Shown here: positions 36,112 through 45,384 of the stretch, one piece after another | Position numbering within the stretch: the stretch's first letter is position 1 | Layout of the letters: each line of letters begins with the position of its first letter | Source: Novosphingobium arvoryzae | Lineage (GTDB): Bacteria; Pseudomonadota; Alphaproteobacteria; Sphingomonadales; Sphingomonadaceae | DNA length: 64,000 nt | NCBI RefSeq assembly: GCF_014652615.1 | Contig: NZ_BMZD01000002.1 | Span: forward strand, 62,001 to 126,000 | Direction: 5' to 3' | The notes under the pieces: generated by a model | Databases searched by the model: none | What the model was told of the DNA's origin: nothing | Seen by the model: only the letters and a program-made list of their open reading frames with translations | Program-made: the position numbers and the translations under genes

Positions 36112-36784
36112 AGCGCCGCTCCCGGTTGGCAAACTGCGCCAGCGCCTCGGCCAGGTGGGCCGGCTTGAAATCGGGCCACAGCACGTCGGTGAACCACATT
36201 TCGGCATAGGCCGCCTGCCACAGCAGGAAATTCGACAGCCGCACTTCGCCCGAAGTGCGGATCATCAGGTCAAGCGGCGGCAGGCCCGCCGTGTCCAGCT
36301 CTGCCTCGATGGATTCGGGCGTGATCGGCCCCTTGGCAGCCGCTTTTGCAGCGGCACGGGCGATTTCATCCTGCGCGCCATAATTCAGCGCGATGACCAG
36401 CGTGGTGCCGTCATTGTGGGCAGTCTTGCCCAGCGCATCCTCGATCAGCGCGACCAGATCGGGCGCGAGGGCCTGATAGTTGCCGATGATCCGCAGCTTG
36501 ACGTTGTTGGCCACGAATTCATCGAGGTCGGCGATGATGTAGCGCCGCAACAGCCCCATCAGCGCCGAGACTTCATCCTCTGGCCGCCGCCAGTTCTCGG
36601 TGCTGAAGGCATAGAGCGTCAGCGCCTCCAGCCCCATTTCCCGCGCCGCGCGGACCAGTTCGCGCACGGCCTCCACGCCCCGCTGATGGCCCACCACGCG
36701 CGGCAGGTGGCGCTGCTTGGCCCAGCGCCCGTTGCCATCCATGATGATCGCGACATGGCGCGCGAGCGGAGCCGGACTGGTCAT
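36098..36784 (-). CDS. uppS: Undecaprenyl diphosphate synthase
   Basis: UppS is the cis-prenyltransferase that builds the C55 lipid carrier for peptidoglycan and surface polysaccharide. The 228-residue protein from the ATG at 36784 has the catalytic D16 in [10 protein letters not shown], the FSTENWRRP motif, and [15 protein letters not shown] near the C-terminus. The upstream extension to 36862 is non-conserved. It lies between frr and cdsA. Confidence 0.96.
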   Translation of the reverse strand: MTSPAPLARHVAIIMDGNGRWAKQRHLPRVVGHQRGVEAVRELVRAAREMGLEALTLYAFSTENWRRPEDEVSALMGLLRRYIIADLDEFVANNVKLRIIGNYQALAPDLVALIEDALGKTAHNDGTTLVIALNYGAQDEIARAAAKAAAKGPITPESIEAELDTAGLPPLDLMIRTSGEVRLSNFLLWQAAYAEMWFTDVLWPDFKPAHLAEALAQFANRERRYGGR

Positions 36785-36815
36785 GACGCCAACTGGGAAA
36801 GGCGGCCCGCAGGCC

Positions 36816-37373
36816 TCACTTGCCCAGGATTTCCTTTTCCTTGGCCGCCGCCGCCTCGTCACAGGCCTTGATCTGCTCGTCGGTCATCTTCTGGACTTCG
36901 GTTTCGCAGCGCTTGCGATCGTCTTCCGAGATTTCCTTCTTGGCCTCGTCCGCCTTCAGCGCTTCCATCCCGTCGCGGCGCACGTTGCGGATCGCGATGC
37001 GGGCGTTTTCGGCATACTTGCTGGCCAGCTTGGCCAGTTCCTTGCGGCGTTCCTCGGTCAGGTCGGGGATCGGCAGACGGATGTTGTTGCCGTCGTTGAT
37101 CGGGTTCAGCCCCAGCCCGGCGGAGCGGATCGCCTTTTCCACCGGGGTCACGTTCGACTTGTCCCACACCTGCACCGACAGCAGCCGCGGTTCCGGCGCG
37201 GACACGGTCGCCACTTGGTTCAGCGGCATGTGCGCGCCGTACACTTCCACCACGATTGGATCGAGCAGCGCGGTGTTCGCGCGCCCGGTGCGCAGCCCGG
37301 CCAGATCGCCCTTCAGCGATTCCACCGCGCCCTTCATGCGGCGTTCCAGATCGGCCTTGTCGTACTTGGCCAT
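36816..37373 (-). CDS. frr: Ribosome recycling factor
   Basis: RRF (185 residues) splits post-termination ribosomes with EF-G. The family motifs [18 protein letters not shown] and [16 protein letters not shown] are clear. It starts three bases downstream of the pyrH stop. Confidence 0.97.
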   Translation of the reverse strand: MAKYDKADLERRMKGAVESLKGDLAGLRTGRANTALLDPIVVEVYGAHMPLNQVATVSAPEPRLLSVQVWDKSNVTPVEKAIRSAGLGLNPINDGNNIRLPIPDLTEERRKELAKLASKYAENARIAIRNVRRDGMEALKADEAKKEISEDDRKRCETEVQKMTDEQIKACDEAAAAKEKEILGK

Positions 37374-37376
37374 GGC

Positions 37377-38099
37377 TCAGTTTCCTTTTGTCACAATGGT
37401 CTGCGTCCCCTCGCCCCGCAGCACACGGGCCAAGTTGCCCTGCTCGCGGATGGAGAAAACGACGATGGGAATCGAATTGTCGCGGCACAGCGCCACCGCG
37501 CTGGCATCCATCACCTTCAGGTTCTGGGCGAGCACTGTGTCGTAATCGACTGTATCGTAACGGATCGCGGCCGGATTGGTCTTGGGATCGCTGTCATAGA
37601 CCCCGTCGACGCTGGTGCCCTTGAGCAGAGCATCGCAGCGCATTTCCGCCGCGCGCAGCGCCGCGCCGCTGTCAGTCGTGAAGTAGGGCGCACCCACGCC
37701 GGCGGCAAAGATCACCACACGGCCCTTTTCCAGATGGCGCTCGGCGCGGCGGCGGATCACCGGCTCGCAGACCTTGTCCATCTCGATCGCGGACTGCACG
37801 CGGGTCGGCACGCCGAGCTGTTCCAGCGCGTTCTGCATCGCCAGCGCGTTCATCACCGTGGCGAGCATGCCCATGTAGTCGGCCTGCGCGCGGTCCATCC
37901 CCTTGGCCGCGCCGGCCATCCCGCGAAAGATGTTGCCGCCGCCGATCACAAGGCAGATTTCCAGCCCGCTGTCCTTCGCCGCCTTCACTTCCTTCGCCAG
38001 TTCCGCGACGAATTCCGGGTCGATCCCGAACTGCTGGCCGCCCATCAGGACTTCTCCGGACAGTTTCAGCAGGACGCGCTTGAAGGGAGGCAGGCTCAT
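37377..38099 (-). CDS. pyrH: Uridylate kinase
   Basis: PyrH phosphorylates UMP to UDP and belongs to the amino-acid-kinase fold. From the ATG at 38099 ([16 protein letters not shown]) it has 240 residues. Typical motifs are GGGNIFRG and [20 protein letters not shown]. An upstream tract of 29 codons is not conserved and is rejected. It begins a new transcription unit after the tsf terminator. Confidence 0.97.
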   Translation of the reverse strand: MSLPPFKRVLLKLSGEVLMGGQQFGIDPEFVAELAKEVKAAKDSGLEICLVIGGGNIFRGMAGAAKGMDRAQADYMGMLATVMNALAMQNALEQLGVPTRVQSAIEMDKVCEPVIRRRAERHLEKGRVVIFAAGVGAPYFTTDSGAALRAAEMRCDALLKGTSVDGVYDSDPKTNPAAIRYDTVDYDTVLAQNLKVMDASAVALCRDNSIPIVVFSIREQGNLARVLRGEGTQTIVTKGN

Positions 38100-38200
38100 G
38101 GGGTTTGTGATCGCTCTCGCAAGGGTTTGTGGGGCCTTATACCGATGCCCCGGCAATGCCAAGTATGGCCGGGCCAAGAACTGCACCGGAAATTCATGAG

Positions 38201-38233
38201 AAAAGGGCGCGAAGCTCTCGCCCCGCGCCCCTT
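38201..38233 (-). terminator. Terminator downstream of tsf
   Basis: On the minus strand a GC-rich stem (GGGCGCG/CGCGCCC, loop about 12 bases) is followed by TTTTCT. It lies about 45 bases after the tsf stop and separates rpsB-tsf from pyrH onward. Confidence 0.75.
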
Positions 38234-38277
38234 ATCCCTGAAGCGTCCCCCCTCCATTGCGGAGAGGATCAGGCCAA

Positions 38278-39204
38278 TCAGTTCAGACCGGCAGCCGCCG
38301 CGACTTCTGCCGCGAAATCGGTTTCGGCCTTTTCGATGCCTTCGCCCAGCTGGAAGCGGACGTAGTCCTTCAGGACGATCTTGGTACCGGCAGCTTTGCC
38401 GGCCGCTTCGACGACCTGGGCGACCGGGGTCTTGTTGTCCATCACGAACAGCTGGCTGAGCAGCGCGTTTTCCTTGGCATACTTGGCCACGGCGCCGTCG
38501 ACCATCTTGGCCTGCACTTCGGCGGGCTTGCCCGATTCCGCCGCCTTTTCAGCCGCGATCTTGCGTTCGCGGGCGATCAGTTCGGCATCGAGATCTTCGG
38601 CGGTCAGCGCCAGCGGGAAGGCAGCGGCGATGTGCATCGCCATCTGCTTGCCCAGCGGCTCCAGCACGTCAGCGCCAGCTTCGGATTCGAGCGCGACCAG
38701 CACGCCGATCTTGCCGAGGTTCGGCGCGGCGGCGTTGTGCATGTAGGGCACGACCAGGCCGCTGCTGACCGAAACGGTCTTCATGCGGCGGACCTGCTGG
38801 TTTTCACCAATGGTGGCAACGTTGCTGGTCAGCTTGTCGGCCACGGTGCCGCCATCCGGATAGGCAGCGCCCTTGAGCGCTTCGACGTCGTCCGAGGCGG
38901 CGCCCAGCGCGACTTCGGTGGTCTTGCGGACGAAATCCTGGAACTGTTCGTTCTTGGCAACGAAGTCCGTTTCCGAGTTCACTTCGACGGCAACGCCGCG
39001 AGTGCCCGAAACGGCCACGCCAACCAGCCCTTCGGCGGCGGTGCGGCTGGACTTCTTGGCGACAGCGGCCAGACCCTTGGCGCGCAGGGCGTCCACGGCG
39101 GCTTCGAAATCGCCGCCGGTTTCGTCCAGCGCCTTCTTGCAATCCATCATGCCGGCGCCGGTGCGCTCGCGCAGGTTCTTCACGTCAGTGGCGGTGTAGG
39201 CCAT
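38278..39204 (-). CDS. tsf: Translation elongation factor Ts
   Basis: EF-Ts (308 residues) is the nucleotide-exchange factor of EF-Tu. The N-terminal UBA-like helix [26 protein letters not shown] is diagnostic, as is [12 protein letters not shown] in the core. The ATG at 39204 is chosen for that reason. It follows rpsB after 99 bases that hold a hairpin. Confidence 0.97.
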   Translation of the reverse strand: MAYTATDVKNLRERTGAGMMDCKKALDETGGDFEAAVDALRAKGLAAVAKKSSRTAAEGLVGVAVSGTRGVAVEVNSETDFVAKNEQFQDFVRKTTEVALGAASDDVEALKGAAYPDGGTVADKLTSNVATIGENQQVRRMKTVSVSSGLVVPYMHNAAAPNLGKIGVLVALESEAGADVLEPLGKQMAMHIAAAFPLALTAEDLDAELIARERKIAAEKAAESGKPAEVQAKMVDGAVAKYAKENALLSQLFVMDNKTPVAQVVEAAGKAAGTKIVLKDYVRFQLGEGIEKAETDFAAEVAAAAGLN

Positions 39205-39232
39205 TGCGATGATCCTTTTTCTGTAAGGTGTG

Positions 39233-39260
39233 ACGCGCCAGGCCCGTGGACCCGGCGCGT
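39233..39260. other. Stem-loop in the rpsB-tsf spacer
   Basis: ACGCGCC pairs with GGCGCGT across a 14-base loop. No T-run follows on the minus strand, so it may attenuate or stabilise the transcript rather than end it; its role is inferred. Confidence 0.45.
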
Positions 39261-39303
39261 TACGCGTTTGTGACGGCAGGCCGTGGGGCCCGCGCGGCAA
39301 TGC

Positions 39304-40071
39304 TTATTCGGCAGCGCCTTCGACGACGGCTTCTTCAGCCACCGGCTCGGCCATGGCGCCGATGTCGGCACCCGAATCGACGATCGCTTCGCGGCCGCCC
39401 TTCTGCGCGGCGGCAGCAACCGCTTCGCAGTAAAGGCGGATGGCGCGGCTGGCGTCGTCGTTCGCCGGGATCGGGAACGCGATGCCATCGGGCGAAACGT
39501 TGGAATCGAGGATCGCGACGACCGGGATACCCAGGACGTTGGCTTCCTTGATCGCCAGTTCTTCCTTGTTGGCGTCGATCACGAACATCACGTCCGGGAT
39601 GCCGCCCATGTCGCGGATGCCGCCCAGCGACAGTTCCAGCTTGTCACGCTCACGCGTCAGCTGGAGCACTTCCTTCTTGGTCAGGCCGGTGGTGTCGCCC
39701 GCCAGCTGCTCTTCCAGCGCCTTGAAGCGCTTGATCGAACCCGAGATGGTCTTCCAGTTGGTGAGCATGCCGCCCAGCCAGCGGTGGTTGACATAGTGCT
39801 GGCCGCAAGCGCGCGCGGCCTGGGCGATCGGCTCCTGCGCCTGGCGCTTGGTGCCGACGAACAGCACCTTGCCGCCGCGCTGCACGGTGGCCGACACGAA
39901 GTCGAGCGCGCGGGCGAACAGCGGAACGGTCTGCGACAGGTCGAGGATGTGGATTCCGTTGCGGGCGCCGAAGATATACGGCTTCATCCGCGGGTTCCAG
40001 CGGTGGGTCTGGTGGCCGAAGTGGGCACCGGCTTCGATCAGCTGATTCATCGTGACGACAGGAGCCGCCAT
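39304..40071 (-). CDS. rpsB: Ribosomal protein S2
   Basis: S2 (255 residues from [20 protein letters not shown]) of the small subunit. Conserved blocks include [16 protein letters not shown] and [12 protein letters not shown]. An AGGA ribosome site precedes the ATG at 40071. The acidic Glu/Ala-rich C-terminal tail is usual in alphaproteobacteria. It is the promoter-proximal gene of rpsB-tsf. Confidence 0.97.
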   Translation of the reverse strand: MAAPVVTMNQLIEAGAHFGHQTHRWNPRMKPYIFGARNGIHILDLSQTVPLFARALDFVSATVQRGGKVLFVGTKRQAQEPIAQAARACGQHYVNHRWLGGMLTNWKTISGSIKRFKALEEQLAGDTTGLTKKEVLQLTRERDKLELSLGGIRDMGGIPDVMFVIDANKEELAIKEANVLGIPVVAILDSNVSPDGIAFPIPANDDASRAIRLYCEAVAAAAQKGGREAIVDSGADIGAMAEPVAEEAVVEGAAE

Positions 40072-40294
40072 AGGTAATTCCTTTCCGGTTTGAACCTCTG
40101 GGAAGCAGGCACCGTGCGGCATCTCCGCTGCGGAACCGGTATGGGTGCTTCCCATGTGGATTTGCCCGGATCCCGGACCCGCACAGCGCGAATCCCTTTC
40201 CGGACGGGGCGGCCCCTAACCCATGAAAACCGGGAAATCCAGCCTTTAACGCTGCCCGGTCACGGCAAAAATCGCGCTGGTCGGAAAAAACCGC

Positions 40295-40323
40295 TTGACG
40301 CGGATAGAACAAAAAGAGAACAT
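40295..40323 (+). promoter_or_regulatory. Putative promoter overlapped by an SOS box
   Basis: TTGACG (40295-40300) and GAACAT (40318-40323) are spaced by 17 bases, matching a sigma-70 promoter with a weak -10. The LexA box lies between and over these elements, where a repressor would block RNA polymerase. Confidence 0.55.
40307..40321 (+). promoter_or_regulatory. LexA (SOS) box, alphaproteobacterial type
   Basis: GAAC-AAAAAGA-GAAC exactly matches GAAC-N7-GAAC, the reverse complement of the established alphaproteobacterial LexA motif GTTC-N7-GTTC. It sits 115 bases upstream of the small membrane-protein gene. Confidence 0.8.
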
Positions 40324-40369
40324 TGTCCTATCAAGCGAGTGGCTGAAACAATCTAAGCACAAAGCGAAG

Positions 40370-40378
40370 TTATCCACA
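40370..40378 (+). promoter_or_regulatory. DnaA box
   Basis: TTATCCACA is a perfect consensus DnaA nonamer; a weaker copy (CCCTCCACA) follows within about 15 bases. It lies between the SOS promoter and the small gene, so DnaA could influence this transcript. One box does not make an origin. Confidence 0.6.
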
Positions 40379-40435
40379 AGCCCTCCACAGCGAGTTCACA
40401 GGTGTGCGAACACCCCTGCCAAGGATGCCAGCGTG

Positions 40436-40687
40436 ATGACCGGACTGATGCTGATCGCCCTGTTTTCTGCCACTGCCCTGATCGTGGCCGGGGCCATGCG
40501 CGCCACCTGGCGCGCTCATGGCCGCCAGGCGCTGACCATCCGGGCGCAGCTGAACGCCTGCCCGGCCCGGCGCGAAGTGCGCTGGACGATCCGCAATGTC
40601 GGCGTGCCCAGCCGGATCAACGTGCTGGACTTCCCCGTCAGGCAGTCGGCGGTGCTGGCTCCGCAGCCGCGGCCCGCCGCCGCCTGA
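40436..40687 (+). CDS. Small single-pass membrane protein under putative LexA control
   Basis: This 83-residue protein has one N-terminal transmembrane helix (~2-20, GLMLIALFSATALIVAG), then a basic cytosolic region rich in Arg (MRATWRAHGRQ, RREVRWTIRNVGVPSR) and an Ala/Pro tail. Third codon positions are nearly all G/C, as in real genes here. AAGGA lies at ribosome-site distance; a GTG at 40433 is an alternative start. Its 3' end overlaps the convergent pssA by 50 bases. I do not recognise the family. The upstream LexA box suggests DNA-damage induction, and size and topology recall SOS-induced division inhibitors such as Caulobacter SidA, but no sequence similarity is claimed. Confidence 0.7.
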   Translation: MTGLMLIALFSATALIVAGAMRATWRAHGRQALTIRAQLNACPARREVRWTIRNVGVPSRINVLDFPVRQSAVLAPQPRPAAA

Positions 40688-41477
40688 CCCGGCCATACAG
40701 GATGATCGCAACCGGCAGCAGCGCCAGATAGACCGCACAGATCGCGATCAGGGTCCACCACGGTTCGGTGAGCAGCGCGGCGGCGACCAGCCCGAACAGC
40801 GCCAGCACTTCAAGGCGCACCGCGCGGCGCGGACGGAGCTTCCCCCAGGTCAGCGTCGGCAAGGCCGAAATGAGCAGGAAGCCCACGAACACCAGCCATC
40901 CGCCAACCAGCAGCGGATTGCGGAACACTTCGCTGTCGACCGCCGGCCAGGCAGCAGTCGCGGGCGCACCGCTGCCCGTCACGATCCACAGGTACATCGG
41001 CAGGAACGCCAGGCCCGCGCCCACCGGCGCGGGAACGCCGGTCAGGAAGCCAGCCGCCTTGCGCGGCTCGTCGGCCATGTCGATCCGGGCATTGAAACGC
41101 GCCAGTCGCAGGGCGCAGCCGATGGCAAAGGCCAGGGCGGCAAACCAGCCCAGGCGCGGCAGATCCTGCAACGACCACAGGAACAGGATCAGCGCCGGAG
41201 CGACGCCGAACGAGACATTGTCGGCCAGGCTGTCGAGCTCGGCCCCGAAGCGGGACTGGGCCTTGAGCAGCCGGGCAATCCGGCCATCGATCCCATCGAG
41301 CACGCCCGCGGCCACCACGGCCAGGATCGCCTTCTCCCACTCCCCCGTCACGGCAAAGCGGATGCCGGTCAGGCCCATGCACAGCGCGGCGGCGGTAATC
41401 GCGTTGGGCACCATTGCCCGCAGGGTCAGCCCGCCCGGCAGCGGGCCGGGTTCGGGCGACGGCGCGGTCACTGGCAC
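40638..41477 (-). CDS. pssA: CDP-diacylglycerol--serine O-phosphatidyltransferase
   Basis: PssA makes phosphatidylserine from CDP-diacylglycerol and serine. The 279-residue polytopic protein has the CDP-alcohol phosphotransferase motif DGIDGRIAR ... [15 protein letters not shown]. The C-terminus is Arg/Ala-rich. It starts at a GTG (41477) inside the psd 3' end (10-base overlap), the reverse of reaction order but the common gene order. Confidence 0.94.
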   Translation of the reverse strand: MPVTAPSPEPGPLPGGLTLRAMVPNAITAAALCMGLTGIRFAVTGEWEKAILAVVAAGVLDGIDGRIARLLKAQSRFGAELDSLADNVSFGVAPALILFLWSLQDLPRLGWFAALAFAIGCALRLARFNARIDMADEPRKAAGFLTGVPAPVGAGLAFLPMYLWIVTGSGAPATAAWPAVDSEVFRNPLLVGGWLVFVGFLLISALPTLTWGKLRPRRAVRLEVLALFGLVAAALLTEPWWTLIAICAVYLALLPVAIILYGRVRRRRAAAAEPAPPTA

Positions 41478-42217
41478 ACGCCCTCGATCAGCGGCTGCTG
41501 GCCGACTTCGGCCAGGATCGTTTCACCGGCCACGATCTTTTGCCCCATCAGCACTTTCGGCTCGGTCCCGGCGGGCAGATAGACGTCGACCCGGCTGCCG
41601 AACCGGATCAGGCCGACGCGCTGCCCGGCGGCGAGCAGGTCGCCCGGCTTCACGAACGGCACGATCCGGCGCGCGACCAGCCCGGCAATCTGGGTGAAGC
41701 CGATCTTGAGGCCATCCCCACGCTCGATCAGGAAGTGCTGGCGCTCGTTCTCCTCGCTCGCCTTGTCGAGATCGGCGTTGAGGAAGCGGCCCGGAATATA
41801 GACCACGCGGCGCACCGTCCCGCCAATCGGCGCGCGGTTGATGTGCACATCGAACACCGACATGAAGATCGAGATGCGCGTGACCGGCTCGGGCGACAGC
41901 CCGGCGGTGCCGCTGCCATCGTCGAACACCAGTTCGCGCGGCGGCTCGACCTTCTGGATCAGCGTGACCAGGCCATCGGCCGGCGCGACGATGAAGGCAT
42001 CGCCCTGCGGCGTCACACGCTTGGGATCGCGGAAGAACGCCAGGATGCACAGCACCAGACCGGCGAGCGGCCAGGCCAGCGTTTCCCACGCGAAAGTTGC
42101 CGCCAGCCCGCTGAGGATCGCGGCAAGCGCGGCGAACTTGTGGCTTTCGGGATGGAACGCGGGCCAGTTCCAGCTCGCCTCGCCCCGTCCCCGGTTATCG
42201 AGCACTTCGTTCGCCAT
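41468..42217 (-). CDS. psd: Phosphatidylserine decarboxylase
   Basis: Psd converts phosphatidylserine to phosphatidylethanolamine with a pyruvoyl group formed by self-cleavage. The 249-residue protein is the short type, with two N-terminal hydrophobic segments; the cleavage motif is GS in [12 protein letters not shown], and [14 protein letters not shown] is conserved. Its start shares one base with the stop of the ketosynthase gene, forming a three-gene operon. Confidence 0.95.
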   Translation of the reverse strand: MANEVLDNRGRGEASWNWPAFHPESHKFAALAAILSGLAATFAWETLAWPLAGLVLCILAFFRDPKRVTPQGDAFIVAPADGLVTLIQKVEPPRELVFDDGSGTAGLSPEPVTRISIFMSVFDVHINRAPIGGTVRRVVYIPGRFLNADLDKASEENERQHFLIERGDGLKIGFTQIAGLVARRIVPFVKPGDLLAAGQRVGLIRFGSRVDVYLPAGTEPKVLMGQKIVAGETILAEVGQQPLIEGVCQ

Positions 42218-43344
42218 TACGCCACCTTCCGCACGAAAACGGTGCCGGCGGAATAGCCCGCACCGAACGAGCAGATCACGCCCGTATCACCGACGGCAAG
42301 GTCGGTATTGTTGAGATGAAAGGCAATGATCGACCCGGCGGACGACGTATTGCCATAAGTATCCAGCACGGTCGGACTTTCGTCCTCGTTCGCCTCGTGC
42401 CCCAGCACGCGCTGCGCGATCAGGCGGTTCATGCCCTGGTTGGCCTGGTGCAGCCACAGCCGCCGCAGCCCCGCCGGATTCAGTCCCAGGTCGCCCGCGT
42501 GCTCGACGATCATGGTCGCGACCATCGGCACCACTTCCTTGAACACCTTGCGCCCTTCCTGGACGAACAGCTTGTCCGGCGTGCCGATGGTTTCGGGCGT
42601 CGCGCAGTTCAGGAAGCCGAAGTTGTTGCGGATGTTGTTGGAAAACACCGTCTTGAGCCGCGTCCCGACGATTTCCCAGTGCGGGTGCGGCGCGACATCC
42701 TTCGCCTCCACCAGCACGGCTGTCGCCACGTCGCCGAAGATGAAGTGGCTGTCACGGTTGCGCATGTTGTTATGGCCGGTGCAGATCTCCGGGCTGACCA
42801 CCAGCACCGAACGGGCATTGCCCGCGCGGATGAAATCCGCCGCTGTCTGGATGCCGAACGTGGCGGAGGAACAGGCGACGTTCATGTCAAAGGCGAACCC
42901 TTCGATCCCCAGCGCCTGCTGGATCTCGATCGCCATCGCCGGATAGGGACGCTGCATGTTCGATGCGGCGCACAGCACGGCATCGACATCCTTCACATCG
43001 CGCCCGGCCGCTGCCAGCGCTGCCTGGGCCGCTTTCACGCCCATTTCGGCCATGACCGACAGTTCCTCGTTCGGCCGCTCGGCCCAGCGCGGGGCCATCA
43101 CGTCCGGATCGAGCAGCGACTCCTTGCTCATCACGAAGCGCGACTTGATCCCGCTAGCCTTCTCGATGAATTCGGCCGAGCTGGGAGCCAGTTCCGCCAC
43201 GGTTCCCGCCGCGATTTCCGCTGCGTGCGCCGCGTTGAACCGCGCCACGTAGGCGTTGAAGCTTTCCACCAATTCATCGTTGGAGATCGAATCGGGCGGC
43301 GTGTAGAGGCCGGTGGCCGAAATGACGGGGATGATTTCGCTCAT
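42217..43344 (-). CDS. Ketoacyl-ACP synthase III-like condensing enzyme
   Basis: This 375-residue thiolase-fold protein has the FabH-type triad: Cys in [12 protein letters not shown], His in [10 protein letters not shown] and Asn in YGNTSSAGS. It is longer than standard FabH (~320) because of an insertion between residues ~25 and 75 ([20 protein letters not shown]). KAS III enzymes start fatty-acid synthesis or condense medium-chain acyl-CoA with malonyl-ACP; which applies here is not evident. Translational coupling to psd and pssA ties it to membrane lipid formation. A canonical fabH is not in the window. Confidence 0.88.
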   Translation of the reverse strand: MSEIIPVISATGLYTPPDSISNDELVESFNAYVARFNAAHAAEIAAGTVAELAPSSAEFIEKASGIKSRFVMSKESLLDPDVMAPRWAERPNEELSVMAEMGVKAAQAALAAAGRDVKDVDAVLCAASNMQRPYPAMAIEIQQALGIEGFAFDMNVACSSATFGIQTAADFIRAGNARSVLVVSPEICTGHNNMRNRDSHFIFGDVATAVLVEAKDVAPHPHWEIVGTRLKTVFSNNIRNNFGFLNCATPETIGTPDKLFVQEGRKVFKEVVPMVATMIVEHAGDLGLNPAGLRRLWLHQANQGMNRLIAQRVLGHEANEDESPTVLDTYGNTSSAGSIIAFHLNNTDLAVGDTGVICSFGAGYSAGTVFVRKVA

Positions 43345-43430
43345 CGCCGCCGTCTAATGCCCAGCGCCGCGCGCGACAAGTCTGGATGGCGGCCCAGCCG
43401 GGTCGGGATCACCGCTGCGAAGGAAGTTGG

Positions 43431-43516
43431 TGGTGGACAGGGCTGGATTCGAACCAGCGTACGCTCTCGCGGGCAGATTTACAGTCTGCTGCCATTAACC
43501 ACTCGGCCACCTGTCC
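43431..43516 (-). tRNA. tRNA-Tyr (anticodon GTA)
   Basis: The 86-base class II tRNA on the minus strand has acceptor GGACAGG with its complement, A73 and encoded CCA (43433-43431), anticodon loop CTGTAAA (GTA), a long variable arm and T-arm GGTTCGAATCC. Confidence 0.97.
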
Positions 43517-43677
43517 ACACCAGTTGCCGGTGCGGGGCGAACCCCGTTTGCATGGTCCCCGCGAAGGGACCGTCCGGCCGAGAGGCGGCCCCAATGGCGA
43601 AGGGAAATCACTCTGTCAACAGTTGCCTGAAATCCGCCCCGCTGGCAGGGGGGACGAATGCAACAGGAAATCATGTC

Positions 43678-44478
43678 ATGACCCGCAAGAGCGATGGAAA
43701 ACCGGCCAGGGCCCTGCGCGGACGCGCCGGGCGGATGCAGGGTGGGCGCGGTTCCGGCCGGGCCAGCACCGGTGCGGTGCGGCTGTGGGGCCGCCACGCG
43801 GTGGAAGCCGCGCTGAAGAACCCGGAACGCCGCCACCGCAAGCTGTGGGCCACGCGCGAAGGCGTCGCCTCGCTCGACGGCGAACTGCCACCCAACTTCC
43901 CCCTCGAATACGCCCAGGGCGCGGATCTGGCGCGACTCGTCGCCCGTGATGCCCCGCACCAGGGCCTGGTGCTGGAATGCGACGCGCTGGAAGACATCTT
44001 CCTGGAAGACGTGCTGGACGGTGACGCCGCGCGCCCGCTGGTCGTGCTCGATCAGGTAACCGATCCGCACAACGTCGGCGCGATCCTGCGTTCTGCCGCC
44101 GCGTTCAATGCCGCCGCGATCATCACGCAGGACCGCCACGCCCCGCCCGAATCGGGCACACTGGCAAAATCGGCCTCCGGCGCGCTGGAAGTGGTGCCGT
44201 GGGTGCGGGTGGTGAACCTGGCCCGCGCGCTCGACGAAATCGCCGAGGCCGGATACTGGCGGATCGGGCTGGACGGCGATGGCCCCTCCAACTTCGGCGA
44301 CGCGCTGCCCACCGGCCCGGTCGCATTGGTGCTGGGCGCGGAAGGCGAAGGGATGCGCCACAACATCGCCCAGCATTGCGATGCGCTGGCGCGCCTGCCG
44401 ATTTCCGATGCAATTGAAAGCCTTAACGTATCGAATGCCGCCGCGATTGCGCTATACGCCATCGCCACCCGTAACTGA
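43678..44478 (+). CDS. rlmB: 23S rRNA 2'-O-methyltransferase RlmB
   Basis: RlmB-type SpoU methyltransferase (266 residues) that methylates the ribose of G2251 in 23S rRNA. A basic low-complexity tail (~1-32) precedes the L30e-like substrate domain (LWGRHAVEAALKNPERR) and the trefoil-knot SPOUT domain with motifs DPHNVGAILRSAAAF, VLGAEGEGMR and PISDAIESLNVSNAAAIALY. The ATG at 43678 follows AGGAAA. It shares the region with tRNA-Tyr in the opposite orientation. Confidence 0.93.
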   Translation: MTRKSDGKPARALRGRAGRMQGGRGSGRASTGAVRLWGRHAVEAALKNPERRHRKLWATREGVASLDGELPPNFPLEYAQGADLARLVARDAPHQGLVLECDALEDIFLEDVLDGDAARPLVVLDQVTDPHNVGAILRSAAAFNAAAIITQDRHAPPESGTLAKSASGALEVVPWVRVVNLARALDEIAEAGYWRIGLDGDGPSNFGDALPTGPVALVLGAEGEGMRHNIAQHCDALARLPISDAIESLNVSNAAAIALYAIATRN

Positions 44479-44497
44479 CCGCGCAGGAGATTCGTCC

Positions 44498-45379
44498 ATG
44501 GCCACGCCCCGTTCCTTCCGTCGCATGGCCATGGCCGGCCTCGCTGCCGGGCTCAGCCTTCTGCTCAGCGCCTGCCTGATCTCGCCGGGCAAGTTTGCCT
44601 CGACCATCGACCTGCGCAAGGACGGGACGTTTGCTTACGGTTATCAGGGCGAAATCCACATGCTGGGGCTGAGCAAACTGGCGGAAATGGGCTCCAAGGC
44701 CAAGGCTAACGAGGAATTCGTCGCCGTGCCCTGCTACAAGGACGATGGCGATTTCGAGGAGCGCAAGTGCACCAAGGACGAGATCGCCCAGCAGAAGACC
44801 GACTGGGAAGCCGAACAGAAAGGCGCGGTTGAGCGCGACAAGAAGAACGCCGAAATGATGCGCGCGATGCTGGGTGGGATCGACCCGACCAGCCCGCAGG
44901 CAGCAGAGGAGCTGGCGGACCGGCTGCGCCGCCAGGCCGGCTGGAAAACCGTGACCTACAAGGGCAATGGCGTGTTCGTGGTCGATTTCCAGCTGGCGGG
45001 CCGGATCGACCATGACTTCATCTTCCCCACTATCGAACGCTTCCCCGCCGCCAATCCCTTCGTGATTCTCAACCGCCGCGCGGACGGCGCGGTGCGCATG
45101 GAAGCGCCCGGCTTCGGCCCCTCGTCGAGCGGCGGCGGGATGAGCAATTTTGCCCAGCTGATGGCGATGGGCGCGGCGATGGACGAGAAGAAGGACGGCG
45201 AAACCGCCCCCGAACTCCCCCAGCTGGAAGGCACGCTGACGCTGACCACGGACGGCGCGATCCTGGCCAACAACACTGATGAAGGCCCGGCCCCGACGAC
45301 CACTGGGCAAAAGCTGGAATGGAAGATCACCCCCCGCAGCACCGCCGCGCCGACCGCGCTGGTCAAGCTGGGCAGCTGA
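44498..45379 (+). CDS. Predicted lipoprotein of unknown function
   Basis: This 293-residue protein has a lipoprotein signal with lipobox LSAC, C26 being the lipidation site. Mature sequence includes a region with paired Cys (VPCYKDDGDFEERKCTKDE, residues ~78-96), a charged helical stretch and a C-terminal beta-rich part with a Gly/Ser loop (GPSSSGGGMS). AGGAG precedes the ATG, 19 bases after rlmB, so it may be co-transcribed. I do not recognise a family; similar lipoproteins seem restricted to sphingomonads. Confidence 0.8.
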   Translation: MATPRSFRRMAMAGLAAGLSLLLSACLISPGKFASTIDLRKDGTFAYGYQGEIHMLGLSKLAEMGSKAKANEEFVAVPCYKDDGDFEERKCTKDEIAQQKTDWEAEQKGAVERDKKNAEMMRAMLGGIDPTSPQAAEELADRLRRQAGWKTVTYKGNGVFVVDFQLAGRIDHDFIFPTIERFPAANPFVILNRRADGAVRMEAPGFGPSSSGGGMSNFAQLMAMGAAMDEKKDGETAPELPQLEGTLTLTTDGAILANNTDEGPAPTTTGQKLEWKITPRSTAAPTALVKLGS

Positions 45380-45384
45380 TCACA

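Larger units (their letters stand above)
40072..40432. other. Regulatory intergenic region rpsB / small SOS gene
   Basis: This gene-free stretch of about 360 bases contains the divergent control regions. The half near rpsB (40072-40290) should hold the rpsB promoter and a long 5' leader; small GC hairpins are visible, but I cannot name a promoter or a known ribosomal-protein leader. The other half carries a LexA box over a putative promoter and a DnaA box. Confidence 0.6.

Noticed and set aside
40370-40395. Replication origin suggested by the DnaA box
   Set aside because: Only one perfect box, no AT-rich unwinding element, and no hemE, parAB, gidA or dnaA neighbours.
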